A program made the position numbers and the translations under genes. From Myxococcales bacterium (GTDB lineage: Bacteria > Myxococcota_A > Polyangia > Polyangiales > Polyangiaceae), in contig JAEUKE010000089.1 of the NCBI GenBank assembly GCA_016794345.1, positions 62,001-126,000 of the forward strand: DNA of 64,000 nt, written 5' to 3'. How positions within the stretch are numbered: position 1 is the stretch's first letter; each line of letters opens with the position of its first letter. Under the pieces are notes generated by a model. It made no database searches and was not told the DNA's origin. It was given only the letters and a program-made list of their open reading frames with translations. Of the stretch, positions 53,994-62,459 are shown piece after piece.

Positions 53994-55163
53994 ATGCCAG
54001 CCTTGGAGGCCAACCAGCGTCTCCCTTACGTTCTGCTCGTCGACGACGACCCTCTGGTCCTGCGCTCGCTCGCTCGGACGCTCCAGAGCACCGGGGTCCA
54101 CGTCGTCACGGTGAACGACCCGGAGAAGGCGCTGAAGATGATCGCGACCGAGGACGTCGACTGCGTCCTCTGTGACATCCGCATGCCGAAGATGTCCGGC
54201 CTGACGTTCGCCAAACACACGCGCGCGCAGAAGCCGGACGTCCCCATCGTGCTCATGACGGGGGACCCGGGCCTCGACTCGGCGCTCGCCGCCATCGAGC
54301 TCGGCATCCTCGAGTACCTTCCCAAGCCGATCGACCCGCCGAAGCTCCGTGAGACCGTGCAGCACGCGATCACCCTGCGGAAGTTCGCGCGCGTACGCGA
54401 GGAGGCCGCCAACGTCATCCGCTCGGACTTCCCGCCCAACTCGACGGACGACGAGCTCCGGCTCGCCTTCGACAGGGCAATGGCGACGATGTTCGTCGCC
54501 TTCCAGCCCATCGTCGACGCGCAGCACAAGACGACGTTCGGCTTCGAGGCCCTCCTCCGCACGCGCGAGCCCGCGCTGCCGACGCCGCCTGCCGTCGTCG
54601 ACGCCGCCATCCGGCTCGGGCGAGCCCAGGATCTCGCGCGTCGTGTCCGGACGAAGGCGGTGGAGGATCTGCGGAGCGCCCCGGCTGACGTGCTCCTCTT
54701 CCTGAACGTGTTGCCTCGAGACCTGGACGACCCCCTCCTGTACGACCCGCATTCGCCCCTCGCCGACATGGCTCCTCGTATCGTCCTCGAGCTCACCGAG
54801 CGCTCCGACCTCGCGGAGGTGAAGGACTCGCTCGGGCGGGTCGGGCGACTGCGCCAGATGGGCTATCGCATCGCTGTCGACGACCTCGGCGCCGGCTACG
54901 CGGGCCTCTCCAGCTTCGCGGCGCTCGAGCCCGAGTTCACCAAGTTCGACATGAGCCTCATCCGAGGGATCGACACCTCGCCGGTGAAGCGTCGGATCGT
55001 CGGCTCGATGGTCACGCTCTGCCGCGACCTCGGCTGTCGGGTCGTCGCGGAGGGTGTGGAGACAGCTGCCGAGCGAGCCGTGCTCGACGAGCTCGGCTGC
55101 GATCTCATGCAGGGCTACCTGTTCGCCAAGCCAGCGAGCCCGTTCCCCGACGTTCGGTGGTGA
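53994..55163 (+). CDS. Response regulator with EAL domain (cyclic-di-GMP phosphodiesterase)
   Basis: A 389-residue cytoplasmic protein. The receiver domain has LLVDDDPL, phospho-Asp in CVLCDIRMP and Lys in LPKPID. The EAL domain follows: FEALLR (Glu present), NVLP, LELTERS, VDDLGAGYAGL (DDFGTG variant), KFDMSLIRG and AEGVET, ending YLFAKP. Most catalytic residues appear present, so it may hydrolyse c-di-GMP under phosphorelay control. GGAGGG at 53981-53986 favours ATG 53994 over 53988. Confidence 0.9.
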   Translation: MPALEANQRLPYVLLVDDDPLVLRSLARTLQSTGVHVVTVNDPEKALKMIATEDVDCVLCDIRMPKMSGLTFAKHTRAQKPDVPIVLMTGDPGLDSALAAIELGILEYLPKPIDPPKLRETVQHAITLRKFARVREEAANVIRSDFPPNSTDDELRLAFDRAMATMFVAFQPIVDAQHKTTFGFEALLRTREPALPTPPAVVDAAIRLGRAQDLARRVRTKAVEDLRSAPADVLLFLNVLPRDLDDPLLYDPHSPLADMAPRIVLELTERSDLAEVKDSLGRVGRLRQMGYRIAVDDLGAGYAGLSSFAALEPEFTKFDMSLIRGIDTSPVKRRIVGSMVTLCRDLGCRVVAEGVETAAERAVLDELGCDLMQGYLFAKPASPFPDVRW

Positions 55164-55180
55164 CCCGCGCCTGAGGCGCG

Positions 55181-57220
55181 TCAGCTACCCCCACCCGCGC
55201 CGTCCTCCGCGTCCTCCTTCTCGGGGCATTTCTCGCCCGTGTGCCCCTCCTCCCCTTTGGGGATACGGCAAGGGTGCACCTCGATCACGCGTGGCCGGGC
55301 GTTGTATTTGATGACCCGCTTCTCCTCGCGTTTCGTCCCGTCCGCGAAGGTGATGACGCGTGTGGCTTTGACGCTGAAGCCGTTCGAGCCGCTCTCCTTC
55401 ACCTTCTCCTCGTCGGGCTCGCGCTTGGGGTTGCCGACGTGCTCGACCTTGGGGTCCGTGAAGTCGAATGCCTGCGACACCTTGCGATCGACCTTCCGGC
55501 CGTCGTTGTCGCCGAAGAGCTTCACGCGGATGTACGTGTCCGTGTACTCGCAGCGGATGAGGAGGGCCGCGTTCGTGTCGTTGTAAAAGACGAGATCCGG
55601 GTGCGGAAACGAGAGCGTGGCCTCGATGCCGACCGGGTACCGATTGAAATAGAAGCTGTGCGGCTTTCGCTCCTTCACCACGTAGCCGGCGTCGAAGAGG
55701 GCGTTGTAGAGCGTGGTGGCGAACTGGCTGACCCCGCCGCCCGGGGTGTCGATCATCTCTCCGTCGCCGATCGACGGCGCGAGCACGAAGCCGCGCTCGA
55801 GCGTCCGAGGACCGACCGCTGCGTTCACGCTGAAGGTCTCGCCCGCCTTCACGATGGTTCCGTCGAGCATGTCTGCGATGCGGTGGATGTTCTTCACGCG
55901 CGGCTGACAGCACGGGTGGTGGGTCGTGTACTGCCCGACGAGGCCTTTGATGCCGAGGGCCTGGGCGGCCTCGGTCGTGAACTTGGGCTGGGCGTTCTTG
56001 TCGACCGGGAGGTCCCCGACTCGGCCGGGGTGACCTGCGGCCGCGTAGAGCGCGTCCACCAGCCTGGACGTGTCGACGCGGGTGCCGGGCCGGCTGGGCA
56101 CGATGGAGATGCGGTTCTCGGCGTCGAACTCGAACCGCGCGTCGCGAGCCGGGTTGAAGAGCTTGGAGACGACCGGCGCGAGCTTGCGCTTCACCTCGCC
56201 CTCGTCGAGCTCCACGCTGAAGCCTTTGTCCGTCCGCTTGGCGCGGAAGGCGGCCGCCAGATCCTCTTTGGTGAACGTGACCGAGATGACCTCGGGCAGC
56301 TGCAAGGCCTCGGGCTTCGGAGGCGCGGCCTCTTCCTCGACGAACCGCTTGCCCTTGCGCTTCATGCGGCTCTTCTTCTTGGGTAAGCGCCACTCGGCTC
56401 GCTTCTCCGCCTCCTCGCGACGCTTCTGCGCCTCTTCGTGCTCCTTCTTCACGAGCTCGATGTCTTCGGTGCTCGGGTGGTGATCCAGCGTGATGGGGCC
56501 CGCGAGGATCGCGGTGGCAAGCTCGTGTGCGTGTGCGACCTCCTCCGCGGTGGTGCTCGGCGTGATCTCGATCAGTGGAACCGCGACCGGCGTCGTCGAG
56601 CCGGTCGTGAGCGCGCCTCGTAGGGCTTCGGTCAGCGCGGCCACGTCGATGCGGTGCCCGCTCCTCGGAGCCTGCGCGATCGGCGCGTCCCCTCGCAGCT
56701 CGATCGAGCCTTCGAACGGCGGGTCGTCGACGAGGGCGTGCTCCCACTCCGCGGCGAGGACCTCGAGCTGATCGGCCTTGAGCGCGATCGAGAGGGGAAC
56801 GTCGGTTCTCGTCCGCGCGAGCTCGCGCAAGGCACCATCGAAGCTCTTCGATCGCGCCGCGGCCATGACGACGGCGAGCGAGGCGTCGACGTCGATCTCC
56901 GCGCCTATCTCTCCAGCGGTGATCCGCACCTCCTTGCCGTTGGCCGCGAGCGTGAGGGTGCGGTTCGGCAGCTCGGCCGCGAGCGCCTCGATCGCAGCGC
57001 GCGCCTCCGACTCGGACTTTCCCCCGAGCGCGAGCCCCCCGACCACGACTCCCGTGGCCACCACGCCGTCGGCGGGGCCGCTCTTCTGCACGAAGAGCCC
57101 GCCCGCGGCGACCGCTCCGGCCAGGACCAGCGCCGGGATCCAGCGCGGGCGTCGTCGCGGCTCGACGGGCCTCGCCTCGTCGTCCGAGAGAGAGCCCGAA
57201 GAAGGAGGTACAGCGGTCAT
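55181..57220 (-). CDS. VanW family protein
   Basis: A 679-residue membrane-anchored protein. A cytoplasmic N-terminus and one membrane segment (WIPALVLAGAVAAGGLFV, about 28-45) are followed by two peptidoglycan-binding-like domains (GKSESEARAAIEALAAELP and a second after 340) joined by a Glu/Lys/Arg-rich coil (EEAQKRREEAEKRAEWRLPK). The VanW domain includes GLVGQYTTHHPCCQPRVKNI and DTPGGGVSQFATTLYNALFDAG. VanW proteins are linked to cell-wall processes, mechanism unclear. A long acidic C-terminus ends in GAGGGS. Confidence 0.88.
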   Translation of the reverse strand: MTAVPPSSGSLSDDEARPVEPRRRPRWIPALVLAGAVAAGGLFVQKSGPADGVVATGVVVGGLALGGKSESEARAAIEALAAELPNRTLTLAANGKEVRITAGEIGAEIDVDASLAVVMAAARSKSFDGALRELARTRTDVPLSIALKADQLEVLAAEWEHALVDDPPFEGSIELRGDAPIAQAPRSGHRIDVAALTEALRGALTTGSTTPVAVPLIEITPSTTAEEVAHAHELATAILAGPITLDHHPSTEDIELVKKEHEEAQKRREEAEKRAEWRLPKKKSRMKRKGKRFVEEEAAPPKPEALQLPEVISVTFTKEDLAAAFRAKRTDKGFSVELDEGEVKRKLAPVVSKLFNPARDARFEFDAENRISIVPSRPGTRVDTSRLVDALYAAAGHPGRVGDLPVDKNAQPKFTTEAAQALGIKGLVGQYTTHHPCCQPRVKNIHRIADMLDGTIVKAGETFSVNAAVGPRTLERGFVLAPSIGDGEMIDTPGGGVSQFATTLYNALFDAGYVVKERKPHSFYFNRYPVGIEATLSFPHPDLVFYNDTNAALLIRCEYTDTYIRVKLFGDNDGRKVDRKVSQAFDFTDPKVEHVGNPKREPDEEKVKESGSNGFSVKATRVITFADGTKREEKRVIKYNARPRVIEVHPCRIPKGEEGHTGEKCPEKEDAEDGAGGGS

Positions 57221-57279
57221 ACGGCGCGGTCCGCGGTTCGAGGACGACCGGCCACGGATAGCACGGGGGAGCCCGCTCC

Positions 57280-57861
57280 TCACCCCTCGCCGACGAGCTG
57301 CGCCCGCCAGGCCTCGAGCGCGCGCACCTCGCGGTGGTCGGGGCCGAGCTCGGCTCGCGCGAGGACGAGTGCTCGCTCGTACAGGTTCAGCGCGAAGAGC
57401 GTCCGTCCCGCGGCGTGCTCGAGCTGCGCGAGCCTGACGATCGTGGGCCTCAGGCGCGGGTGCTCCGCGCCGAGCAGACCTTCGCGTAGCTCGAGGGCGC
57501 GGACGTAGAGGTCGCGCGCGGCGTCGACCCGACCCTGCATCTCTCGGACGACGGCGAGGTTGTGGCAGGCCGAGGCGGCGAGGGCGCGCGCACGCTCCGA
57601 GGGGTCCGCCGCCGTGGCGTCGATCACGTGCGCCAGGTCCGCGGCGCGCTCGTCGTCGGACAGGTCCGCGGAGGGGTGGGTGGCGCGATTGTAGAGAGCC
57701 TCGTTCAGGCTCAGGTTGCCGGGCGCGAGCGAATCCCGCGCCCGCGAGACCGCGTCGGCGAAGACGCGCTGGGCGCGGGCGCGGTCCCCGGCGGCGAGGG
57801 CTTCGAGCCCTGCGGCGTTCAGCTCGTCGACGGCGCGTTCGGCCGGGGTTGGACCGGCCAC
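57280..57861 (-). CDS. TPR-like protein
   Basis: A 193-residue Ala/Arg/Glu-rich helical protein from GTG 57861. Repeats look TPR-like: ALAASACHNLAVVREMQGRVDAARDLYVRALELREGLL and LNLYERALVLARAELG, with the A/G-pattern of the family. No signal peptide. It starts 4 bp after the stop of the small lipoprotein and is probably co-transcribed with it. No function assigned. Confidence 0.65.
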   Translation of the reverse strand: MAGPTPAERAVDELNAAGLEALAAGDRARAQRVFADAVSRARDSLAPGNLSLNEALYNRATHPSADLSDDERAADLAHVIDATAADPSERARALAASACHNLAVVREMQGRVDAARDLYVRALELREGLLGAEHPRLRPTIVRLAQLEHAAGRTLFALNLYERALVLARAELGPDHREVRALEAWRAQLVGEG

Positions 57862-57865
57862 CGTC

Positions 57866-58144
57866 TCACTCGGCTTCGCCGCCGCCGGCGCCGGAGTCAG
57901 GGCAGGTGTACGTGACGGGGCACGCGTCACCCACGACCACGTCTTCCCCGCAGTCAACGTAGGCGGCGACGCACTGGTCGTACTCGATGTTGGTGAAGCA
58001 CGCCTGCTCGCCGCGGGCCGCTTGCTCCTGATCGCAGCGCGCGGCTGCCTCCTCGTCGGAGAAGCCGCCACAGCCGACGACGGGGAAGAGGCAACCGGTG
58101 ACGGCGACGATGGCGAGGCGCGCGAAGCGGCGGGTCGAGGTCAT
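57866..58144 (-). CDS. Small Cys-rich lipoprotein
   Basis: A 92-residue lipoprotein with hydrophobic leader and VVGCGGF as lipobox. The mature part has six further Cys (RCDQE, ACFTN, QCVAA, DCGED, ACPVT, TCPDS), likely disulfide-bonded. Not recognised as a family. ATG 58144 is the start. It heads a two-gene unit with the TPR-like protein. Confidence 0.65.
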   Translation of the reverse strand: MTSTRRFARLAIVAVTGCLFPVVGCGGFSDEEAAARCDQEQAARGEQACFTNIEYDQCVAAYVDCGEDVVVGDACPVTYTCPDSGAGGGEAE

Positions 58145-58199
58145 GACGAAGGCTCCGTTTGTCGAGCCGAAGCTACTACCACGACTCGCGCTTTGCGCC

Positions 58200-58526
58200 T
58201 CAAACCTTCTCTTGTGCGACGTCCAGGAGGCCGAAGGTCCCGGCGCCGGTGACCTGGACCCAAGCGCGGAGGAGGCGAATCGGTAGGCCCGCTCGCGCGA
58301 CCGCCGCCACGGCGGTCGCGAGCTCCGCCCCCATCTTCGCCCTCAGGTCGTCCACAGTCTCGCTCGGCTCCCCGGCGCGCCGGATCCAGAGCACGTTGGC
58401 CGGCATGCGCTTGCCCTCGAAGCGGTCGTTGTAGCGGCGCCCCACGAGCTCCGCCACGAGTAGCTTGGCGGCCTGCGGCGAGGTGGAAGGGTCGAGCTCG
58501 TACGCGAGGGTGGCGACAAAAGCCAT
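58200..58526 (-). CDS. Small hypothetical protein
   Basis: A 108-residue soluble protein: MAFVATLAYELDPSTSPQAAK, then LVGRRYNDRFEGKRMPANVLWIRR and an Ala/Val-rich C-terminal half. Codon use matches its neighbours, and it starts at ATG 58526, only 21 bp from the divergent GTG of the DUF362 gene. No family recognised. Confidence 0.6.
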   Translation of the reverse strand: MAFVATLAYELDPSTSPQAAKLLVAELVGRRYNDRFEGKRMPANVLWIRRAGEPSETVDDLRAKMGAELATAVAAVARAGLPIRLLRAWVQVTGAGTFGLLDVAQEKV

Positions 58527-58547
58527 CGAGGTGGGAAACTACCACGA

Positions 58548-59879
58548 GTGCGCGCCACGCTTTGGTCGTCGTCGCTCGTGCTCGTGGTCGTGCTCGGTTG
58601 CTCCGACGGGGCGAGCGGCGGGCCGGTCTCGGCGTCGGGGGCGCCGTCGAATGAAGCGGCCGCCCAGTCGAGCGCGGCCGTCGTCGTCGCGGGCACGAGC
58701 TCCGCCGACGCCGTGAGCGGCGCCTCGACGTACGCCAGCGCTCCGCCGGAGACCTCCTCCAGGCCGCCCGGAGCGGGCGAGCGCACCCTGGACGGCGCGG
58801 CGCTGCGGAGGCGGAACGCCGCGCGGTTGAGAGAAGACAAGTCCGCCGTCACGGTCCTCTCCGGCGACGACCCGCTCGAGCTCGGGCGCGACCTCTGCGA
58901 AGCCGTGGTCCCCCGCCGCGCGGCCGAGACGCCCATCCTCGTGAAGCCGAACCTCTGCGGCTTCGACGCCGTGAAGAAGCGCGGAGATGACAACGGCGTC
59001 AGCGGCAGGACGACGCACCCCGAGTTCGTTCGAGGCATCGTGAGATGCCTCCGCGCGCGCGGGCATACGAAGATCACCATCGCCGAGGGCTGCTCGGTGC
59101 CCCACGCGCAGTTCCTCGAGGTCGCCGAGCTCGCGGGCTACGCCCAGATGGCGCGCGAGGAGTCTGTCTCGCTCGTCGCGCTCGACGACGACGGTGTGTT
59201 CGACGTCGAGGGTGATCGGCCGGGTAAGCCGATCGTCGTCTCCGGGATCGCGGATACGACCGTCCCCACGCTCCTGCTCCCCAAGGGGCTCGCCGATCAC
59301 CTCGAGGGCGGGATCTGGATCAGCGCGCCGAAGATCAAGACACACCGGTTCAGCGTGACCAGCCTCGCGATCAAGGGGATGCAAGGCGTCGTAATGCGCT
59401 CCGACGGCAAGCCTGCGCACACGCAGAAATGGCGCATGCACAAGGAGCTCATGACCTACCTCAAGACGAAGGACACCGCGGAGGATCGTGCCCTCTTCGT
59501 GAAGTCGCTCGAGCTCTTCGCCGACCGGATGGTCGACGTGCTCGAGATCGCCGCGCCCGACGTCGTCCTCGCCGAAGGCGCGCCGGCGATGGGCGGCGAC
59601 GGGTTCCAGACGATGCGCCCGATGCCCAAGAAGGTCGCGATCGGCGGCACCAACCCGATCGCCGTCGACAAGGTCGGCACCGAGTACCTCGGCCTCTGGG
59701 ACAGCGCCCGTCTCGCGAACGGGCTCCGCGGTCACCGCACCTCGCCGCTCGTGTCGCGGGCCGCGGCGCGCTTCGGCCTCGATTTGAACGGATGGCCGAT
59801 CACCGGGAGCGGCGCTCCGCTGCTCAGCGAGCCGCGGCCTGTCTCGTTCGTCAGCATGGCGCCGTTCTCGGTGCCGTGA
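58548..59879 (+). CDS. DUF362 domain lipoprotein
   Basis: A 443-residue lipoprotein (VVVLGCSDG) from GTG 58548 with an Ala/Ser-rich linker to about residue 85. The DUF362 domain shows TPILVKPNLCGFDAVKK, IAEGCSVPHAQF, APKIKTHRFSVTSLAIKGMQG and GGTNPIAVDKVGTEYLG. Function of DUF362 is unknown, though some members associate with Fe-S proteins. No ferredoxin domain is present here. It is convergent with ligD (2-bp gap between stops). Confidence 0.88.
   Translation: MRATLWSSSLVLVVVLGCSDGASGGPVSASGAPSNEAAAQSSAAVVVAGTSSADAVSGASTYASAPPETSSRPPGAGERTLDGAALRRRNAARLREDKSAVTVLSGDDPLELGRDLCEAVVPRRAAETPILVKPNLCGFDAVKKRGDDNGVSGRTTHPEFVRGIVRCLRARGHTKITIAEGCSVPHAQFLEVAELAGYAQMAREESVSLVALDDDGVFDVEGDRPGKPIVVSGIADTTVPTLLLPKGLADHLEGGIWISAPKIKTHRFSVTSLAIKGMQGVVMRSDGKPAHTQKWRMHKELMTYLKTKDTAEDRALFVKSLELFADRMVDVLEIAAPDVVLAEGAPAMGGDGFQTMRPMPKKVAIGGTNPIAVDKVGTEYLGLWDSARLANGLRGHRTSPLVSRAAARFGLDLNGWPITGSGAPLLSEPRPVSFVSMAPFSVP
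58988..59001. repeat. TGAC-N6-GTCA palindrome, copy 9
   Basis: TGACAACGGCGTCA lies in codons GAT GAC AAC GGC GTC AGC of the DUF362 gene. Codons are less atypical than in other copies, so this one is weaker. Confidence 0.4.
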
Positions 59880-59881
59880 GC

Positions 59882-62434
59882 TCAGCGGCCCACGAGCTTC
59901 GCGAGCTGCGCCATCACCGCCGCCATGTCGGGCTTGTCGGCGAGGAGCGGAGCCATCGGATCGCCGGAGCGTGTGAGGCGCTCGGGCACCGTTCGGATCG
60001 TGAACCGGCTCGGGTCGAGATCGGGCTCGACCTCGTCCCAGGTGAGCGGGGTCGAGACACGCGCGCCGGGCGTCGCGCGCACCGAGTAGGGCGCGACGAT
60101 CGTTCGGGAGGGCCCTGTCTGGCCGGTGTCGACATAGACGCGTGGTCCGCGCTTCTGGACGACGCGCTCCATCGTGGCGGTGTCGGGGTGGCGCTTCACG
60201 ATGAGCTGGCCGAGCAGGTCCGCGAGGGTCCGGGCGGCGCTCGGAGAGAGGGTCGCTCCCAGGGAGACGAAGACATGGAGGCCCGATTGGCCCGAGGTCT
60301 TCGGGTAACCCACGAGGCCTACCTCGTCGAGGATGGCGCGCAGCGTGAGAGCCTGCGCGACCGCGGCGCGCAGGTGGAGGAGCTTCACGTCGAAGTCGAT
60401 GGTCAGGAAGTCCGCGAGGTCGGGGCTCCCGACGCGGGACCCGAGCACGTGAATGGGGATACACGCGAGGTTCGCGATGTAGGTCAGGCTCTCGGGCCGG
60501 TCGATCAAGAACACGTGTTTCTTGTTGTCGCCTTCGTCGGGGCTGGAGACGTGTTTGCCCAGCACCACGCTCTTCACCCAGGGAGGCATGCCGTGTGGCA
60601 CGTTCCACTGGTAGAAGCTCTTGCCGTGTACGCCGTCCGGGTAGCGAACAAGCATGACAGGTCTGTCACGCAAATAGGGGAGGAGGGCGGGTGCGACGGC
60701 GGCGTAGTAGTCGACCAGGTCCCCCTTCGTGTAGCCCTCTTCGGGCCAGAAGACCTTGTTGCGGTTCGTCACGCGGACCTCGATCGCCTCCGCCTGGGTG
60801 GGCGCCTCCGAGGCCGGCTCCTCGGCGCCGGCGACGTGATCTTCGTCGTGCGGTGCCGAGCGGCACAGACCGGGCTCGACGCCGTACGCGACGCCCAGGT
60901 ACACCGGAAAGCGGATGTGCCCCTCGTCGCTCCACTCGAGGAAACGCACGTCCACGACGATCTCGGGGCGCACGTGGGTTCGCCCGCGTGGCGCGGCGTC
61001 GTAGGTCCCTTCCGCCGTCGGCGCGGACACGGCCAGCGGTCCGAGCAGCTTGAGGAGCTCGTCGATGCGATCGTCCGATAGCCCGGAGCCGACCTTGCCG
61101 CGCCACACGAGGCGGTCGCCCTCGTAGCTCGCGAGATCCAGGGCGCCCAGCCGCGCTCGGCCTCGCTCGCCGACGGTGTGCCCGACGACGACGAAACGAG
61201 CTTGCTGCTCGGTTTTGGTCTTGATCCAGTCGCCGGAGCGAGCGGGCCCCGGGCGATAGGGGGAGTCCGCCCGCTTGGAGACCACGCCCTCCAGGTTGTT
61301 CTCGTGGCAGAAGGTGAAGAGCTTGTCGCCGCCGCCCTCGAGGTGGTCGAGCACGCGGAGCACCCCGGCCGCGGGAATGAGCTTGCGGAGCAGCCGCTTG
61401 CGCAAGGTGAGCGGGAGGTCGACGAGCACGGCCTCTCCGACCGCGAGGAGATCGAACACCAGGAAGATGACGGGGACGTCTTGTAGCGCGTGGCGCAGGT
61501 CGGCTCGCGGCGCGGTGTGGATGCGGCTCGCGAGCTTGTCGAAGGAGGGGCGCCCCCGCTCGTCGAAGGCGACGATCTCGCCGTCGAGCACGACGCGGGC
61601 CGGCGGCAGCGCGAGCACGGCGCGCGTCACCTCGGGGTAAGCGGCCGTCGCGCTCCGTCCGCTGCGGTAGGTGAGCTCTACGCCGCGATCGGTCTTTTCC
61701 CCGATGATGCGGACGCCGTCCATCTTGAGCTCGTGGATCCACCCGGGGCCGTCGGGGACGTCGCCCACGGTGCAGAGCATGGGCGACACCTTCTTGGCCG
61801 GGAGGCTGCCGCGCGGGCAGCCGAGCGCAAACGCCTCGGCCTCGACCTGGGACGCGATATCCGCTTGTGCTTCGAGCTCGCTCACGCGCCGGCCCGAGAG
61901 CACGCTCTCGGGGCGCTCGTCGACGATGCTCCCCTTGGACGCGAAGGCGTCGGCCTTCTTGAAGAAGAGCCACTCGCGCCCGGTCGCCTTCCCCTTCGGC
62001 TTCATGCGGACGAGCGCGAAGCGACCGCGGAGCTTCTTCCCTTCCAGACCGAAGTGGAGCTTTCCCTCCGCCAGGCCGTCCTCCGCCGAGAGATCGAGGT
62101 AGCGGACGACGCCGAAGTCCCAGACGATCATCGGGCCGGCGCCGTAGGTGCCGTCGGGGATCACGCCCTCGAAGTCGAGGTACTCGATCGGGTGGTCTTC
62201 CGTCTGGACCGCGAGGTTCTTCACCTCTGGGTCCAGGCTCGGCCCGTGGGGCACGGCGAAGCTCGCGAGGACGCCGCCGATCTCGATGCGCAGGTCGTAA
62301 TGCATCCGAGTCGCGTCGTGCTGGTGCACGACGAACGCGCCACGCCACGTCGGCCCGCGCGCCTCGGGCTCGTCGCCCATCGGCTCGTTCGTGCGCGAGG
62401 CGTCGCGCTTGTCCCGGTACGTCCCGAGCTTCAC
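59882..62434 (-). CDS. ligD: Non-homologous end-joining DNA ligase LigD
   Basis: An 850-residue three-domain protein from GTG 62434. The N-terminal 3'-phosphoesterase (FVVHQHDATRMHYDLRIEIG; HGPSLDPEVKNLAVQTEDHP) is followed by an ATP-dependent ligase domain with the nucleophile Lys in HELKMDGVRI (about 235) and DGEIVAFDERGRPS. The polymerase/primase domain (VFWPEEGYTKGDLVDYYAAV; LTIDFDVKLLHLRAAVAQAL) is C-terminal. The order PE-LIG-POL matches Pseudomonas LigD. No ku gene is in the window. GTG 62434 is 25 bp from the divergent lipoprotein. Confidence 0.94.
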   Translation of the reverse strand: MKLGTYRDKRDASRTNEPMGDEPEARGPTWRGAFVVHQHDATRMHYDLRIEIGGVLASFAVPHGPSLDPEVKNLAVQTEDHPIEYLDFEGVIPDGTYGAGPMIVWDFGVVRYLDLSAEDGLAEGKLHFGLEGKKLRGRFALVRMKPKGKATGREWLFFKKADAFASKGSIVDERPESVLSGRRVSELEAQADIASQVEAEAFALGCPRGSLPAKKVSPMLCTVGDVPDGPGWIHELKMDGVRIIGEKTDRGVELTYRSGRSATAAYPEVTRAVLALPPARVVLDGEIVAFDERGRPSFDKLASRIHTAPRADLRHALQDVPVIFLVFDLLAVGEAVLVDLPLTLRKRLLRKLIPAAGVLRVLDHLEGGGDKLFTFCHENNLEGVVSKRADSPYRPGPARSGDWIKTKTEQQARFVVVGHTVGERGRARLGALDLASYEGDRLVWRGKVGSGLSDDRIDELLKLLGPLAVSAPTAEGTYDAAPRGRTHVRPEIVVDVRFLEWSDEGHIRFPVYLGVAYGVEPGLCRSAPHDEDHVAGAEEPASEAPTQAEAIEVRVTNRNKVFWPEEGYTKGDLVDYYAAVAPALLPYLRDRPVMLVRYPDGVHGKSFYQWNVPHGMPPWVKSVVLGKHVSSPDEGDNKKHVFLIDRPESLTYIANLACIPIHVLGSRVGSPDLADFLTIDFDVKLLHLRAAVAQALTLRAILDEVGLVGYPKTSGQSGLHVFVSLGATLSPSAARTLADLLGQLIVKRHPDTATMERVVQKRGPRVYVDTGQTGPSRTIVAPYSVRATPGARVSTPLTWDEVEPDLDPSRFTIRTVPERLTRSGDPMAPLLADKPDMAAVMAQLAKLVGR
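60655..60668. repeat. TGAC-N6-GTCA palindrome, copy 10
   Basis: TGACAGGTCTGTCA (6-bp arms, GT centre) lies in the ligD polymerase domain. On the coding strand it reads CGT GAC AGA CCT GTC ATG CTT GTT, a run of uncommon codons. Confidence 0.65.
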
Positions 62435-62459
62435 CGCGGGAGCATGGTAGCCTCCGGGC

